From the NCBI GenBank assembly GCA_900472175.1, contig UCHD01000021.1:108909-172908 (forward strand): 64,000 nt of DNA, in the 5' to 3' direction. Positions 33,160 to 43,868 of the stretch are shown piece by piece. The stretch comes from Hyphomicrobiales bacterium. GTDB taxonomy: Bacteria > Pseudomonadota > Alphaproteobacteria > Rhizobiales > Rhizobiaceae. Below the pieces are notes generated by a model, which was not told the origin of the DNA, searched no databases, and saw nothing but the letters and a program-made list of their open reading frames with translations. Each line of letters begins with the position of its first letter. The stretch's first letter is position 1. The position numbers were made by a program, and so were the translations under genes.

Positions 33160-34173
33160 ATGTTCCGATTTCTGCTTGTGCGCATCGCGTCAGCCATACC
33201 CGTCCTTTTCGTGCTCAGCGTCGTGACCTTCGCGATCATCCAGGCACCGCCGGGCGACTATAGCGACTATATCCGGTCGCAGATGATCAACCAGGGCGGC
33301 GCATCCTTCGAGGAAGCTGACGCCCAGGCGCAGGCCTACAAGGTCGCCAACGGACTGGATAAGCCGATGGTCGTCCAGTACGTCAACTGGATCACCGGTA
33401 TCGTCACGCGCGGCGATTTCGGCCATAGCCTGTTCTACAACAAGCCCGTTTCCGAGGTCGTCGGCGAACGCCTGCCGCGCACGCTGGCTCTGGCGCTGGT
33501 CTGCCACATCCTCGCTTCCATTATCGGCATCACCTTCGGCATTCTTGCCGCCACCCGGCAATATACGTGGGTCGATACCCTGCTCTCCGGCATATCCTTT
33601 CTTGGCATGACGGTGCCGCGCTTCCTGATGGCGCTGATCATCGTCTATATCCTGGTGTTCCATTTCAACGTCACCGAGATCAACAGCTTCCACTCCGCCA
33701 AATATGGCGGCGCGCCGTGGTCGTGGGACAAGTTCGTCGACCTTCTGAAGCACGTGTGGCCGGTCATCGCCATCGCCACATTCGGCGGCCTTGCCTACAA
33801 TATGCGCGTCATGCGCGGCAATCTGCTCGATACGCTGAACGCCCAATATGTCGAGACCGCGCGGGCCAAGGGCCTCTCCGAGCGCAAGGTTATCATGCAT
33901 CATGCCGTGCCCAACGCTCTGCATCCGTTGGTGATGTATCAGGGCGTCGTACTGCCCTACATGCTGACCGGCGAAATCGAAACCGCCATCATCTTCGCAT
34001 TGCCGACCGTCGGCCCGGCCATCGTCGGCTCGATGTGGGTGGGCGACGTCTATGTCACCGCAACCTTCATGCTGGTCCTCTCCGCCACGCTGATCGTCGG
34101 CAACATCATCGCCGACATGCTGCTGGCCCTACTCGATCCTCGTGTCCGTCTGGGTGGAGGAGCACACGCATGA
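33160..34173 (+). CDS. agpB: ABC transporter permease, DppB/OppB type
   Basis: A 337-residue permease with an N-terminal membrane segment (FLLVRIASAIPVLFVLSVVTFA) followed by a periplasmic stretch and five more segments. The cytoplasmic coupling loop (EAA motif) reads YVETARAKGLSERKVIMHHA. It forms the membrane channel with the next gene product. Its stop overlaps the next start by 4 nt. No ribosome-binding site stronger than AAGAGAACC is seen. Confidence 0.92.
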   Translation: MFRFLLVRIASAIPVLFVLSVVTFAIIQAPPGDYSDYIRSQMINQGGASFEEADAQAQAYKVANGLDKPMVVQYVNWITGIVTRGDFGHSLFYNKPVSEVVGERLPRTLALALVCHILASIIGITFGILAATRQYTWVDTLLSGISFLGMTVPRFLMALIIVYILVFHFNVTEINSFHSAKYGGAPWSWDKFVDLLKHVWPVIAIATFGGLAYNMRVMRGNLLDTLNAQYVETARAKGLSERKVIMHHAVPNALHPLVMYQGVVLPYMLTGEIETAIIFALPTVGPAIVGSMWVGDVYVTATFMLVLSATLIVGNIIADMLLALLDPRVRLGGGAHA

Positions 34174-35291
34174 AAGCCGATGTTCAAAACACGCTCACTG
34201 TTCCGGTCCCCGCCGCACACCATCACAACGAAACCTATTCCGCATTGGTCTGGCGCCGCCTGAAGCGCTCATGGACCGGCATGGCCGGCCTCATCCTCGT
34301 CTGCCTGCTGATGCTGATGACGATCTTTGCCGAGTTCTTCTCGCCCGTCGATCCGAAGCTCACCGGCGTCGCCTTTGCGCCGCCGCAGACGATCTCGATC
34401 ACCGATCAGGAGGGCAACCTCGTCTGGCCGCGCACTTACCAGATCGGCGAAGGCACCGAGCTTGACCCGATCACCTTCCAGCCGATCGTCGGCCCGGACT
34501 ATGCCAACCCGAAAAACCTCGGCTTCTTCGTCAAGGGCTTCAGCTACCGTATGCTCGGTCTGATCCCCACCGACCGTCACTTCTTCGGCGCTTCCGACGG
34601 AACGCCGGTCAACTTCCTCGGCACCGACAAGTTCGGCCGTGATGTGCTGTCGCGCATCTTCCATGGCTCGCGCGTCTCGCTGATGATCGCGTTGACGGTG
34701 GTGTTCATCGTCACGGTCGTCGGCACCACGGTGGGCATGGTCTCAGGCTATTTCGGTGGCCGCTTCGATACCTGGATGCAGCGCTTCGTCGAGCTTGTCC
34801 TCGCCTTCCCGCAGCTGCCGCTCTATCTGGCGCTGACGTCGCTGATCCCGGTAACGGCGCCGACCAACGTCTTCCTCGCCTTCGTCATCTTCGTCATGTC
34901 GGCGCTCGGCTGGGCGCAGATGTCGCGCGAGGTGCGCGGCAAGACGCTGGCGCTTGCCCGCATCGACTATGTCCGGGCGGCGATGGCGATCGGCGCCACA
35001 GACCGGCGCATCATCTTCCAGCACATTTTCCCCAATGTGATGAGCCACGTGATCGTCTCGGTGACGCTGGCGATCCCCAGCGTGGTGCTGCTCGAATCCT
35101 TCCTCGGTTTCCTCGGCTTTGCGGTCAAACCGCCGCTGATGTCCTGGGGACTGATGCTGCAGGACACCGCCACCTATTCCGTCATCGGATCCTACCCCTG
35201 GATCCTTTCCCCCGTGGCCTTCGTGCTGATCACCGTCTTTGCGTTCAATGCGCTCGGCGATGGCCTGCGCGACGCCGTCGACCCATACTGA
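34170..35291 (+). CDS. agpC: ABC transporter permease, DppC/OppC type
   Basis: A 373-residue permease with the OppC N-terminal domain (LKRSWTGMAGLILVCLLMLM) and a long insert of ~100 residues after the first membrane segment. Five membrane segments and the coupling loop YVRAAMAIGATDRRIIFQHI follow. The insert, which includes FFGASDGTPVNFLGTDKFGR, is typical of this subfamily. The ATG lies within the overlap with the upstream permease gene (ATGA) and is preceded by GGAGGAGC. It pairs with the DppB-type subunit. Confidence 0.92.
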   Translation: MKADVQNTLTVPVPAAHHHNETYSALVWRRLKRSWTGMAGLILVCLLMLMTIFAEFFSPVDPKLTGVAFAPPQTISITDQEGNLVWPRTYQIGEGTELDPITFQPIVGPDYANPKNLGFFVKGFSYRMLGLIPTDRHFFGASDGTPVNFLGTDKFGRDVLSRIFHGSRVSLMIALTVVFIVTVVGTTVGMVSGYFGGRFDTWMQRFVELVLAFPQLPLYLALTSLIPVTAPTNVFLAFVIFVMSALGWAQMSREVRGKTLALARIDYVRAAMAIGATDRRIIFQHIFPNVMSHVIVSVTLAIPSVVLLESFLGFLGFAVKPPLMSWGLMLQDTATYSVIGSYPWILSPVAFVLITVFAFNALGDGLRDAVDPY

Positions 35292-35301
35292 GGAGACGAC
35301 C

Positions 35302-36972
35302 ATGGCACTCGTGGACATCAGCCTGCTTGCCCCCGAACAACGGCACGACCATGCCACTTCCGTCGGCGCACCGATCATCGACGCCCGACATGTCGGCGTG
35401 ACGTTCAAGGTCGAGGGTGGCTCGGTCGACGCCGTCAAGAACGTCTCCTTCCAGCTTTATCGCGGCGAAACCATCGCAGTCGTCGGCGAATCCGGCTCAG
35501 GAAAATCGGTGACCGCTCGAACCATCATGGGCCTGCTCACCAAGCGCGCCTCGGTCTCTGCCCGTTCCAGCATCGAGTACGACGGCAAGAACGTGCTTAA
35601 ATTCTCTGACCGGCAGCGCCGGGCGCTGCGTGGTAACCGCATTTCGATGATCTTCCAGGAGCCGATGAGCTCGCTCAACCCGGTCTATACGATCGGCGCG
35701 CAGATTATCGAGGCGATCCGCGTGCACCAGAAAATGAATCGCAAACAGGCGGCTGAGCGCACGCTGGAACTGCTCCGCCAGGTGCAGATCCCCGATCCGG
35801 GAACCCGTCTCAACCAGTATCCGCACCAGCTCTCCGGCGGCCAGCGCCAGCGCATCATGATCGCCATGGCGCTTGCCAACAATCCCGACGTGCTGATCGC
35901 CGATGAGCCGACGACGGCGCTCGACGTCACCGTGCAGGCCCAGATCCTCAACCTGATCCGTGATTTGCAAAAGACGCTCGGCATGGCGGTGATCCTGATC
36001 ACCCACGACCTCACCGTCGTGCGCCAGTTCTCTGATTATGTCTACGTCATGCAGAACGGCGAGGTGAAGGAACACAACACCACGCCGGCGCTTTTTCAGA
36101 ACCCGCAGCACCCCTACACGAAGCATCTACTCAACTCCGAGCCGAAGGGCATGGCCAATCCGATGCCGGTTGATTCCGCCGCCATCCTCGAAGGCCGCAA
36201 TGTCCGGGTTTCCTTCATGCTCAAGCATGGCGGCTTCTTCAAACCGCAACTGAAGGAACTGGTCGCGGTCGATAGCCTCAGCCTCAAGCTACATCGCCAC
36301 GAAACGCTCGGTCTCGTCGGCGAATCCGGCTCGGGAAAAACCACCTTCGGCCAGGCGCTGGTCAAGCTTTTGACGGCTGAGAGCGGCGAAATCCTGTTCG
36401 ATGGCCAGTCGATCGAAAAGAACAGCCGCGAGCAGATGCGCCCGCTCCGTTCGCGTATGCAAATCGTCTTCCAGGATCCGTTCTCGTCCCTCAACCCGCG
36501 CATGTCGGTCGGTCAGATTATCGAGGAAGGCCTGATCGTCAACAAGCTCGGAGCCACCCGCAACGAACGGCTGGACCGGGTGAAAGAAGCGCTCAACAGC
36601 GCCGGCCTGCCCAACAACATCCTGTCGCGCTTCCCGCACGAATTTTCCGGCGGCCAGCGCCAGCGCATTGCCATTGCCCGTGCGGTCGCGCTGGAGCCGG
36701 AATTCATCCTGCTCGACGAGCCGACTTCGGCCCTCGATCTCTCGGTGCAGGCCCAGATCATCGAACTGCTGCGCAAGCTGCAGGACGAGAAAGGACTGAG
36801 CTATCTCTTCATCTCCCACGATCTGAAAGTCGTGCGCGCACTCTGCCACCGCGTAGTGGTGATGCAGCATGGCAAGATCGTTGAAGAGGGGCCGGTCGCA
36901 GACGTGCTTACCCATCCCAAGACCGCCTACACCGAACGGCTCGTGCGCGCCGCCTTCGACGTAGCCGCTTAA
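35302..36972 (+). CDS. agpD: Fused double ATP-binding protein of the ABC transporter
   Basis: A 556-residue protein with two complete ABC domains in tandem. The first has Walker A GESGSGKS near residue 65, signature [14 protein letters not shown] and Walker [13 protein letters not shown]. The second has Walker A GESGSGKT near 340, signature [14 protein letters not shown] and Walker [13 protein letters not shown]. Each is followed by the OppD/F C-terminal region ([17 protein letters not shown]). It therefore replaces separate OppD and OppF subunits and energises the AgpBC channel. AGGAG sits 7 nt before the ATG, just past the permease stop. Its C-terminal half strongly resembles the partial ATPase at the left window edge. 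Confidence 0.93.
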   Translation: MALVDISLLAPEQRHDHATSVGAPIIDARHVGVTFKVEGGSVDAVKNVSFQLYRGETIAVVGESGSGKSVTARTIMGLLTKRASVSARSSIEYDGKNVLKFSDRQRRALRGNRISMIFQEPMSSLNPVYTIGAQIIEAIRVHQKMNRKQAAERTLELLRQVQIPDPGTRLNQYPHQLSGGQRQRIMIAMALANNPDVLIADEPTTALDVTVQAQILNLIRDLQKTLGMAVILITHDLTVVRQFSDYVYVMQNGEVKEHNTTPALFQNPQHPYTKHLLNSEPKGMANPMPVDSAAILEGRNVRVSFMLKHGGFFKPQLKELVAVDSLSLKLHRHETLGLVGESGSGKTTFGQALVKLLTAESGEILFDGQSIEKNSREQMRPLRSRMQIVFQDPFSSLNPRMSVGQIIEEGLIVNKLGATRNERLDRVKEALNSAGLPNNILSRFPHEFSGGQRQRIAIARAVALEPEFILLDEPTSALDLSVQAQIIELLRKLQDEKGLSYLFISHDLKVVRALCHRVVVMQHGKIVEEGPVADVLTHPKTAYTERLVRAAFDVAA

Positions 36973-36989
36973 AGCAAAGAGGCATATCC

Positions 36990-38360
36990 ATGACGAGACA
37001 ACCCAAGATCACCTTCATCGGCGCGGGCTCGACCGTGTTCATGAAAAACATCATCGGCGACGTGCTGCAGCGCCCGGCCTTGTCCGGTGCAAAGATCGCG
37101 CTGATGGATATCAACCCGCAGCGGCTGGAGGAAAGCGAAGTCGTCGTCAGCAAGCTGATCTCGACGCTCGGTGCCAAGGCGACCATCGAATTGCATTCCA
37201 ATCAGCGCAAGGCCCTCGATGGCGCCGATTTCGTCGTCGTCGCCTTCCAGATCGGCGGCTTTGAGCCCTGCACGGTCACCGATTTCGAAGTGCCGAAGAA
37301 ATATGGCCTGCGCCAGACGATTGCCGATACGCTCGGCGTTGGCGGCATCATGCGCGGCCTGCGCACCGTGCCGCATCTCTGGTCGATCTGCGAGGACATG
37401 ATGCAGGTCTGCCCCGAGGCGATCCTGCTTCAATACGTCAACCCGATGGCGATCAACACCTGGGCGATTGCCGAAAAATACCCGAAGATCAAGCAGGTCG
37501 GCCTCTGCCATTCCGTGCAAGGCACGGCGATGGAACTGGCCCACGATCTCGACATTCCCTATGAGGAGATCCGCTATCGCTCGGCCGGTATCAACCACAT
37601 GGCCTTCTTCCTGAAGTTCGAGCACCGCCAGCCCGACGGCTCCTATCGCGATCTCTATCCGGATCTGGTGCGCGGCTACCGTGAGGGCCGGGCGCCGAAA
37701 CCGACCTGGAACCCGCGCTGCCCCAACAAGGTGCGCTACGAGATGCTGACCCGGCTCGGCTATTTCGTTACCGAAAGCTCGGAGCATTTCGCCGAATACA
37801 CACCCTATTTCATCAAGGAAGGCCGCGAGGACCTGATCGAGAAATTCGGCATTCCGCTTGATGAATATCCGAAGCGCTGCATCGAGCAGGTAGAGAAATG
37901 GAAGGGTCAGGCTGCCGCATTCCGCTCGGCCGACAAGATCGAAGTGGCGCAATCGAAGGAATATGCCTCCTCGATCATGAACTCGGTCTGGACCGGCGAA
38001 CCCTCGGTCATCTACGGCAACCTGCGCAACAATGGCTGCATCACCTCGCTGCCGGACAATTGCGCCGCCGAAGTGCCGTGCCTGGTCGATGAAAACGGCA
38101 TCCAGCCGACCTATATCGGCGCCCTGCCGCCGCAGCTGACGGCCCTCATCCGCACCAACATCAACGTGCAGGAACTGACGGTGGCGGCAATGATGACCGA
38201 AAATCGCGAGCATCTCTATCATGCCGCGATGATGGATCCGCATACGGCCGCGGAACTCGATCTCGACCAGATCTGGTCCCTGACCGACGACCTTCTCGCT
38301 GCCCACGGCACCTGGATCCCGGAATGGGCCCGCGTGTCGAAAAAAGTTCAAGCCGCGTAA
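36990..38360 (+). CDS. agaL2: Alpha-galactosidase/alpha-glucosidase, GH4 family
   Basis: A 456-residue GH4 enzyme close to MelA: NAD-binding ITFIGAGSTVFMKNIIGDVL, conserved QYVNPMAINTWA, metal Cys in GLCHSVQGTAMELA and His in SAGINHMAFFLKFE. The mid-protein block RYEMLTRLGYFVTESSEHFA is typical of MelA-type alpha-galactosidases. It ends the operon, 17 nt behind the ATPase gene, and is followed by a terminator. Having two GH4 enzymes around one transporter suggests hydrolysis of more than one imported alpha-galactoside, since the Cys-loop context (CHSVQ versus CHGVQ) differs between them. Confidence 0.9.
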   Translation: MTRQPKITFIGAGSTVFMKNIIGDVLQRPALSGAKIALMDINPQRLEESEVVVSKLISTLGAKATIELHSNQRKALDGADFVVVAFQIGGFEPCTVTDFEVPKKYGLRQTIADTLGVGGIMRGLRTVPHLWSICEDMMQVCPEAILLQYVNPMAINTWAIAEKYPKIKQVGLCHSVQGTAMELAHDLDIPYEEIRYRSAGINHMAFFLKFEHRQPDGSYRDLYPDLVRGYREGRAPKPTWNPRCPNKVRYEMLTRLGYFVTESSEHFAEYTPYFIKEGREDLIEKFGIPLDEYPKRCIEQVEKWKGQAAAFRSADKIEVAQSKEYASSIMNSVWTGEPSVIYGNLRNNGCITSLPDNCAAEVPCLVDENGIQPTYIGALPPQLTALIRTNINVQELTVAAMMTENREHLYHAAMMDPHTAAELDLDQIWSLTDDLLAAHGTWIPEWARVSKKVQAA

Positions 38361-38384
38361 CGTCCCTCCCCGTTGCGTGACAGG

Positions 38385-38420
38385 AAGCCCCGGAACAACA
38401 ATTCCGGGGTTTTCCTTTTG
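38385..38420 (+). terminator. Terminator of the alpha-galactoside operon
   Basis: CCCCGGAA pairs with TTCCGGGG (loop CAACAA), flanked by AAG upstream and followed by TTTTCCTTTT. It lies 25 nt after the agaL2 stop. Confidence 0.9.
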
Positions 38421-38473
38421 CCCCGGGTGTGGTCGAAAGGAGGTACGCAACGCCGATACCCCAGGAGACAAAC

Positions 38474-39220
38474 ATGCCCGCCACCCTCGCCCGCCAGCTG
38501 TCAGACGCCGATAACCAGGGTATTCGTCTCACCTCCGCATCGCTCGCCGAACCCGCAACGCCGACGGAAGCCTTTGCCGTGCAGTGCGAGACGCTCGCCC
38601 TGAACAACTGGCTGACGGGCGGCTACAAGGTGGCGATCCGTCCGGACGGCAGCTCGGTCTCGGCACCGATGGCGCATATCACCCATGCCAGCGAATCGGG
38701 AACCGCGGGTTTCGAGCGCCCTGCCGTCGATGCGCTGGAAGTGGAAATCTGCTTCGTGCTCGGCAAGGATCTCGCTGCTCCTGGCGATACGCCCTACACC
38801 CGCGAGACGCTGCTCGCCCACGTCGCCACCATCTCGTCCGGCGTCGAGTTCCTTGGCCACCGGCTGGACGACGGCAGCAAGTCGCCTGCCCTGCTGTTCC
38901 TCGCCGACCGTCTCGGCAATGCCGGCTACATATTGGGCGAAGAACTGCCAGCGAAAGTGATCGAGCCCGGGCAGGCCTATCCGCTGACCATCACCGTCAA
39001 TGGCGACACGGTGTTTACCGGCCCCGGCAAACACCCCAACGACGACCCTGTCGCCGGTTTTCTGGTCTTCGCCAACGCGCTGACGGAAACCGTGGCCAAG
39101 GGCCGCATCATCACCACCGGCAGCCTCTGCGGCGCCCTCCCGCTCCCCGCCCGCGCCGCCATTGCCATCAGCGGGTTTACCACGTTGACGGTCACGGCGG
39201 CATCGACGCGAGAGGAGTGA
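38474..39220 (+). CDS. Fumarylacetoacetate hydrolase-family protein (hydratase/decarboxylase-like)
   Basis: A 248-residue protein resembling 2-keto-4-pentenoate hydratases and 2-oxo-hepta-3-ene-dioate hydratases of the FAH superfamily. Visible parts are GYKVAIRPDGSSVSAPMAHI, the metal-ligand acidic pair in VDALEVEICFVLGKDLAAPG, VATISSGVEFLGHRLDDGS, and the C-terminal RIITTGSLCGALPLPARAAI with its conserved T-G-S. Such enzymes act on 2-keto-enoic acids from aromatic meta-cleavage or sugar-acid breakdown. The gene stands alone between a terminator and a tRNA gene. The ATG has AGGAG at good distance; an upstream in-frame start is not supported. Confidence 0.83.
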   Translation: MPATLARQLSDADNQGIRLTSASLAEPATPTEAFAVQCETLALNNWLTGGYKVAIRPDGSSVSAPMAHITHASESGTAGFERPAVDALEVEICFVLGKDLAAPGDTPYTRETLLAHVATISSGVEFLGHRLDDGSKSPALLFLADRLGNAGYILGEELPAKVIEPGQAYPLTITVNGDTVFTGPGKHPNDDPVAGFLVFANALTETVAKGRIITTGSLCGALPLPARAAIAISGFTTLTVTAASTREE

Positions 39221-39443
39221 CGGGAGAGTAAACGGGCGATCCGCCTCTCGGACATAGCCGAGATAATGCCTAGAGGGATTCGGTTCGGGTTCGCCCGAAT
39301 CGGCTGTGAAGGTCGACGGGGACAGCGATCTGGAAGCAGGCGCCATTTTTTCGATGGGTGAGATACACCATTCGCTGGGTATCCCCGTGGGTCGAGACAA
39401 CCCAAATACGGAGAATTTCACTTTAGAATCAATGAGAAACCAG

Positions 39444-39533
39444 TGGCGGAGAGGGTGGGATTTGAACCCACGATACCCTTGCAGGTATGCCGCATTTCGA
39501 GTGCGGTGCGTTCGACCACTCTGCCACCTCTCC
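39444..39533 (-). tRNA. tRNA-Ser (anticodon CGA)
   Basis: A 90-nt cloverleaf on the minus strand. The acceptor stem GGAGAGG pairs with CCTCTCC, then discriminator G and an encoded CCA. The anticodon stem CCGCA/TGCGG holds the loop CTCGAAA, giving anticodon CGA (plus-strand 39497-39499), which reads UCG. The long variable arm and the GGTTCAAATCC T-loop are as expected for a class II serine tRNA. Confidence 0.97.
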
Positions 39534-39566
39534 GGATATGCTGGTCGGCGCCGTAGCGCGACGCGG

Positions 39567-39595
39567 TTCATAGCGGCAGTTTTTGGCGATGGCAA
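39567..39595 (-). promoter_or_regulatory. Sigma-70-type promoter of tRNA-Ser
   Basis: On the minus strand TTGCCA is followed after exactly 17 nt by TATGAA, placing transcription start about 25 nt before the mature tRNA. Confidence 0.55.
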
Positions 39596-39638
39596 GAGGG
39601 TGGATCAAGGAAAATCAGGCTCATCCGCGCCTTTCTTC

Positions 39639-39667
39639 TTGACAGTTTTGCCGGCTTCCCGTAATTC
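39639..39667 (+). promoter_or_regulatory. Predicted promoter of rplU-rpmA
   Basis: TTGACA, then a 17-nt spacer, then TAATTC. It would give a leader of roughly 150 nt before rplU, which contains a GC-rich inverted segment around 39700-39730. Confidence 0.5.
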
Positions 39668-39821
39668 GCGAACTCGAAGTGGTGTGGCGTGCCCTCACCG
39701 CGCCGGGCTTTTATTGGCCCGTTTCACCGGCAAGACCCACAAGGCCTTGTCATCGTCCGACTGAAGAAAAAGACGGCCTCGCCTTGAGTGAAGAGCCGGA
39801 ACGAACATGAAAGGATAAAAA

Positions 39822-40199
39822 ATGTTCGCAGTCATCAAGACCGGCGGTAAACAGTACCGCGTGGCAGCCAACGACGTTCTGACGATTGAAAAATTGGAAG
39901 GTGCCGCAGGCGATAAGATTGAATTCACCGAGATCCTGATGGTCGGCGTCGGCGCCGATGCAACCATCGGTGCTCCGTTTGTCGAAGGTGCCGTAGTCAG
40001 CGCCGAAGTTGTGGAACATGGCCGCGCCAAGAAGGTTATCGCCTTCAAGAAGCGCCGCCGCCAGAACTCGAAGCGTACCCGCGGTCACCGCCAGCACAAC
40101 ACGACTGTCCGCATCCTGGACATCGCTGCTGCTGCCGGCGCGAAGGCGAAGAAGGCTTCCAAGAAGTCCGACGACGCTGCCGCTGAAGCCGCAAACTGA
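39822..40199 (+). CDS. rplU: 50S ribosomal protein L21
   Basis: A 125-residue L21. The conserved start [20 protein letters not shown] and the rRNA-binding block [20 protein letters not shown] are intact, followed by an Ala/Lys-rich C-terminal extension typical of alphaproteobacterial L21. It is an early-assembly protein of the large subunit contacting 23S rRNA. GAAAGGAT precedes the ATG. rpmA follows after 33 nt, the near-universal pair. Confidence 0.97.
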   Translation: MFAVIKTGGKQYRVAANDVLTIEKLEGAAGDKIEFTEILMVGVGADATIGAPFVEGAVVSAEVVEHGRAKKVIAFKKRRRQNSKRTRGHRQHNTTVRILDIAAAAGAKAKKASKKSDDAAAEAAN

Positions 40200-40232
40200 G
40201 ACAACGGATCCAAGGTTTAAAGGAGAACATCC

Positions 40233-40502
40233 ATGGCACATAAAAAAGCTGGCGGTTCCTCGCGCAACGGTCGCGATTCGCAGTCCAAGCGCCTCGGCGT
40301 GAAGAAGTTCGGTGGCGAAGTCGTCATTCCGGGCAACATCATTCTGCGTCAGCGCGGAACCCAGTGGCATCCGGGCGCCAATGTCGGCCTCGGCAAGGAC
40401 CACACCATTTTTGCACTTACGGCCGGCAACGTGAACTACCGTACGAAGGCCAATGGCCGCGTGTACGTGTCTGTAATGCCGAAAGCCGAAGCAGCGGAAT
40501 AA
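40233..40502 (+). CDS. rpmA: 50S ribosomal protein L27
   Basis: An 89-residue L27, whose N-terminus reaches the peptidyl-transferase centre. It starts [20 protein letters not shown] and contains [20 protein letters not shown]. There is no N-terminal cleavable extension of the Firmicute kind. AAGGAG lies 8 nt upstream. A terminator follows ~70 nt after the stop, before the acetyltransferase pair. Confidence 0.98.
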   Translation: MAHKKAGGSSRNGRDSQSKRLGVKKFGGEVVIPGNIILRQRGTQWHPGANVGLGKDHTIFALTAGNVNYRTKANGRVYVSVMPKAEAAE

Positions 40503-40571
40503 GCCGGTAGCGCTCTAAAACAGCCGGCGTCTCATCGACCCGGCTGGCGCTTATCCGTTCAGGCCAAGACC

Positions 40572-40609
40572 AAAAGGGGAGATGGGGCGATGCCCGATCT
40601 CCCCTTTTT
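40572..40609 (+). terminator. Terminator after rplU-rpmA
   Basis: AAAAGGGGAGAT with ATCTCCCCTTTT forms a 12-bp stem extended by GGG/CCC beyond one mismatch, and the T run forms the 3' side. It separates the ribosomal operon from the acetyltransferase genes. Confidence 0.85.
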
Positions 40610-40629
40610 CACGTCTTGGAGGACTGAAC

Positions 40630-41286
40630 ATGCAAAGCGAACTGTTGAGGGAGAGCCAATCACGGTCTCCCCGGGAAGATTCCCTGGAATCTTCTCAGGA
40701 ACGGCTGCGGCCCCAACGGTCAAGGACCGATTGCCCGATATTGTTATCGCCCCGGCTCGTTTTGCGCGCCCCACACGAAGACGATATCGACGCCCTTGCC
40801 CATCTTGCCAACAACGCCAATATCGCCACCATGGTTTCGCGCATGCCGCACCCGTATACGGTGGCCGATGCCGCGGATTTCGTACGCCGTACGAAGACGG
40901 GCACGATTGGCAAGTGCGTCTATGCGATTACCAAAGCGGATAATGGCGCGTTTCTGGGGTGCTGCGGTATCGAACCACATCCCGATGGCAAGACGGCCGA
41001 ACTCGGCTACTGGCTGGGCGAACCGCACTGGAACAAGGGTTACGCCACGGAGGCAGCGCAGGCACTGACCGACATGGCCTTCCGCACTCGCGACATCGAT
41101 CAGATCGATGCGCGCTGCCGGGTCATGAACGTCGCTTCGCGGCGGGTCATCCAGAAATGCGGCTTCCAGTTCCAGGGTTCCGGCATGGTCGATAGTCTGG
41201 CTCTGGGCGGCATGATGTCGGTTGAATGGTACCGGCTTGACCGCAAGACCTGGATGTCGTTGCGCAGCTGGGGAGGTCTGAGATGA
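40630..41286 (+). CDS. GNAT-family N-acetyltransferase (RimJ/RimL-like)
   Basis: A 218-residue acetyltransferase with a ~40-residue polar N-terminal leader ahead of the GNAT fold, which starts LLSPRLVLRAPHEDDIDALA. The acetyl-CoA-binding and C-terminal parts read LGYWLGEPHWNKGYATEAAQ and ARCRVMNVASRRVIQKCGFQ. It is closest in pattern to ribosomal-protein or small-molecule acetyltransferases of the RimJ/RimL type. GGAGGA lies 8 nt before the ATG. The second GNAT gene overlaps by 4 nt, and the pair sits between rpmA and obgE. The acceptor is unknown. Confidence 0.88.
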   Translation: MQSELLRESQSRSPREDSLESSQERLRPQRSRTDCPILLSPRLVLRAPHEDDIDALAHLANNANIATMVSRMPHPYTVADAADFVRRTKTGTIGKCVYAITKADNGAFLGCCGIEPHPDGKTAELGYWLGEPHWNKGYATEAAQALTDMAFRTRDIDQIDARCRVMNVASRRVIQKCGFQFQGSGMVDSLALGGMMSVEWYRLDRKTWMSLRSWGGLR

Positions 41287-41864
41287 CCGCTCACCTGCGT
41301 GAACGGCCCAAGATTGCGGCTCGCCCTGATCCCGGCCCCTGCCCCGTCATCGAAACCGCCCGGCTGATCCTGCGTCCGCACAAGCTGTCCGACGCTGATG
41401 CGGTTGCGGAATCGCTTGCCGACTTTCAGGTCTCGCGCATGCTGTCGCGGGTGCCTGTGCCGTATCACCGGCAGGACGCTCACGACTGGCTGGTCCGGCA
41501 GGGCTCGGGGCTGATTGCCGGCTGGACGCTGGCGATTACCACCGGCGATGATGTCCATATCGGCTGCGTCGGCATCGAACTCATGCACGGCCAATGGCAT
41601 CTCGGCTACTGGCTGAACCGCTACTACTGGAACCGCGGTTATGCCAGCGAGGCGGCGTATGCGGCGATGGAACGCTTCTTCCGGCGCATGCCGGCGACCG
41701 TCCTGCATTCCGGCGTCTTTGCCGACAATGCAGGATCGCTGAAGCTGCAGAAGAAGCTCGGCTTCGAGATCACCGGCTGCAACCAGGTCTATGCGCTGGC
41801 GCGCAACGGCATGGTCAGCCATATCGAGACCAGCATCACGGCGGGTGCGCTGCGCACCCCATAA
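41283..41864 (+). CDS. GNAT-family N-acetyltransferase (second of a pair)
   Basis: A 193-residue acetyltransferase related to the preceding one. The start of the fold is IETARLILRPHKLSDADAVA, and the acetyl-CoA region is LGYWLNRYYWNRGYASEAAY, followed by VFADNAGSLKLQKKLGFEIT. The ATG overlaps the upstream stop (ATGA), so the two are translated together. The two proteins share the domain but differ through the N-terminus and insert lengths, which suggests an old duplication with separate targets or a heterodimer. A strong terminator follows. Confidence 0.88.
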   Translation: MTAHLRERPKIAARPDPGPCPVIETARLILRPHKLSDADAVAESLADFQVSRMLSRVPVPYHRQDAHDWLVRQGSGLIAGWTLAITTGDDVHIGCVGIELMHGQWHLGYWLNRYYWNRGYASEAAYAAMERFFRRMPATVLHSGVFADNAGSLKLQKKLGFEITGCNQVYALARNGMVSHIETSITAGALRTP

Positions 41865-41873
41865 AAACCAACG

Positions 41874-41906
41874 AAGGCCCGCAGCAACAAAGCCGCGGGC
41901 CTTTTC
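41874..41906. terminator. Bidirectional terminator between convergent genes
   Basis: AAGGCCCGC pairs with GCGGGCCTT (9 bp, 12-nt loop), with T's after and A's before. It serves the acetyltransferase pair and the convergent phosphodiesterase-fold gene. Confidence 0.85.
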
Positions 41907-41913
41907 TCTGGCA

Positions 41914-43867
<1,954 letters not shown>

Positions 43868-43868
43868 C

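Noticed and set aside
36969..38471. A 500-codon open frame opposite the second GH4 gene
   Set aside because: It mirrors the codon structure of a clearly conserved gene, has a Gly/Arg/His-rich composition without any domain, and lacks a ribosome-binding site.
39444..39533. tRNA-Ser as an attachment site of a genomic island
   Set aside because: There is no integrase, no repeated tRNA 3' end nearby and no change of gene character on either side.
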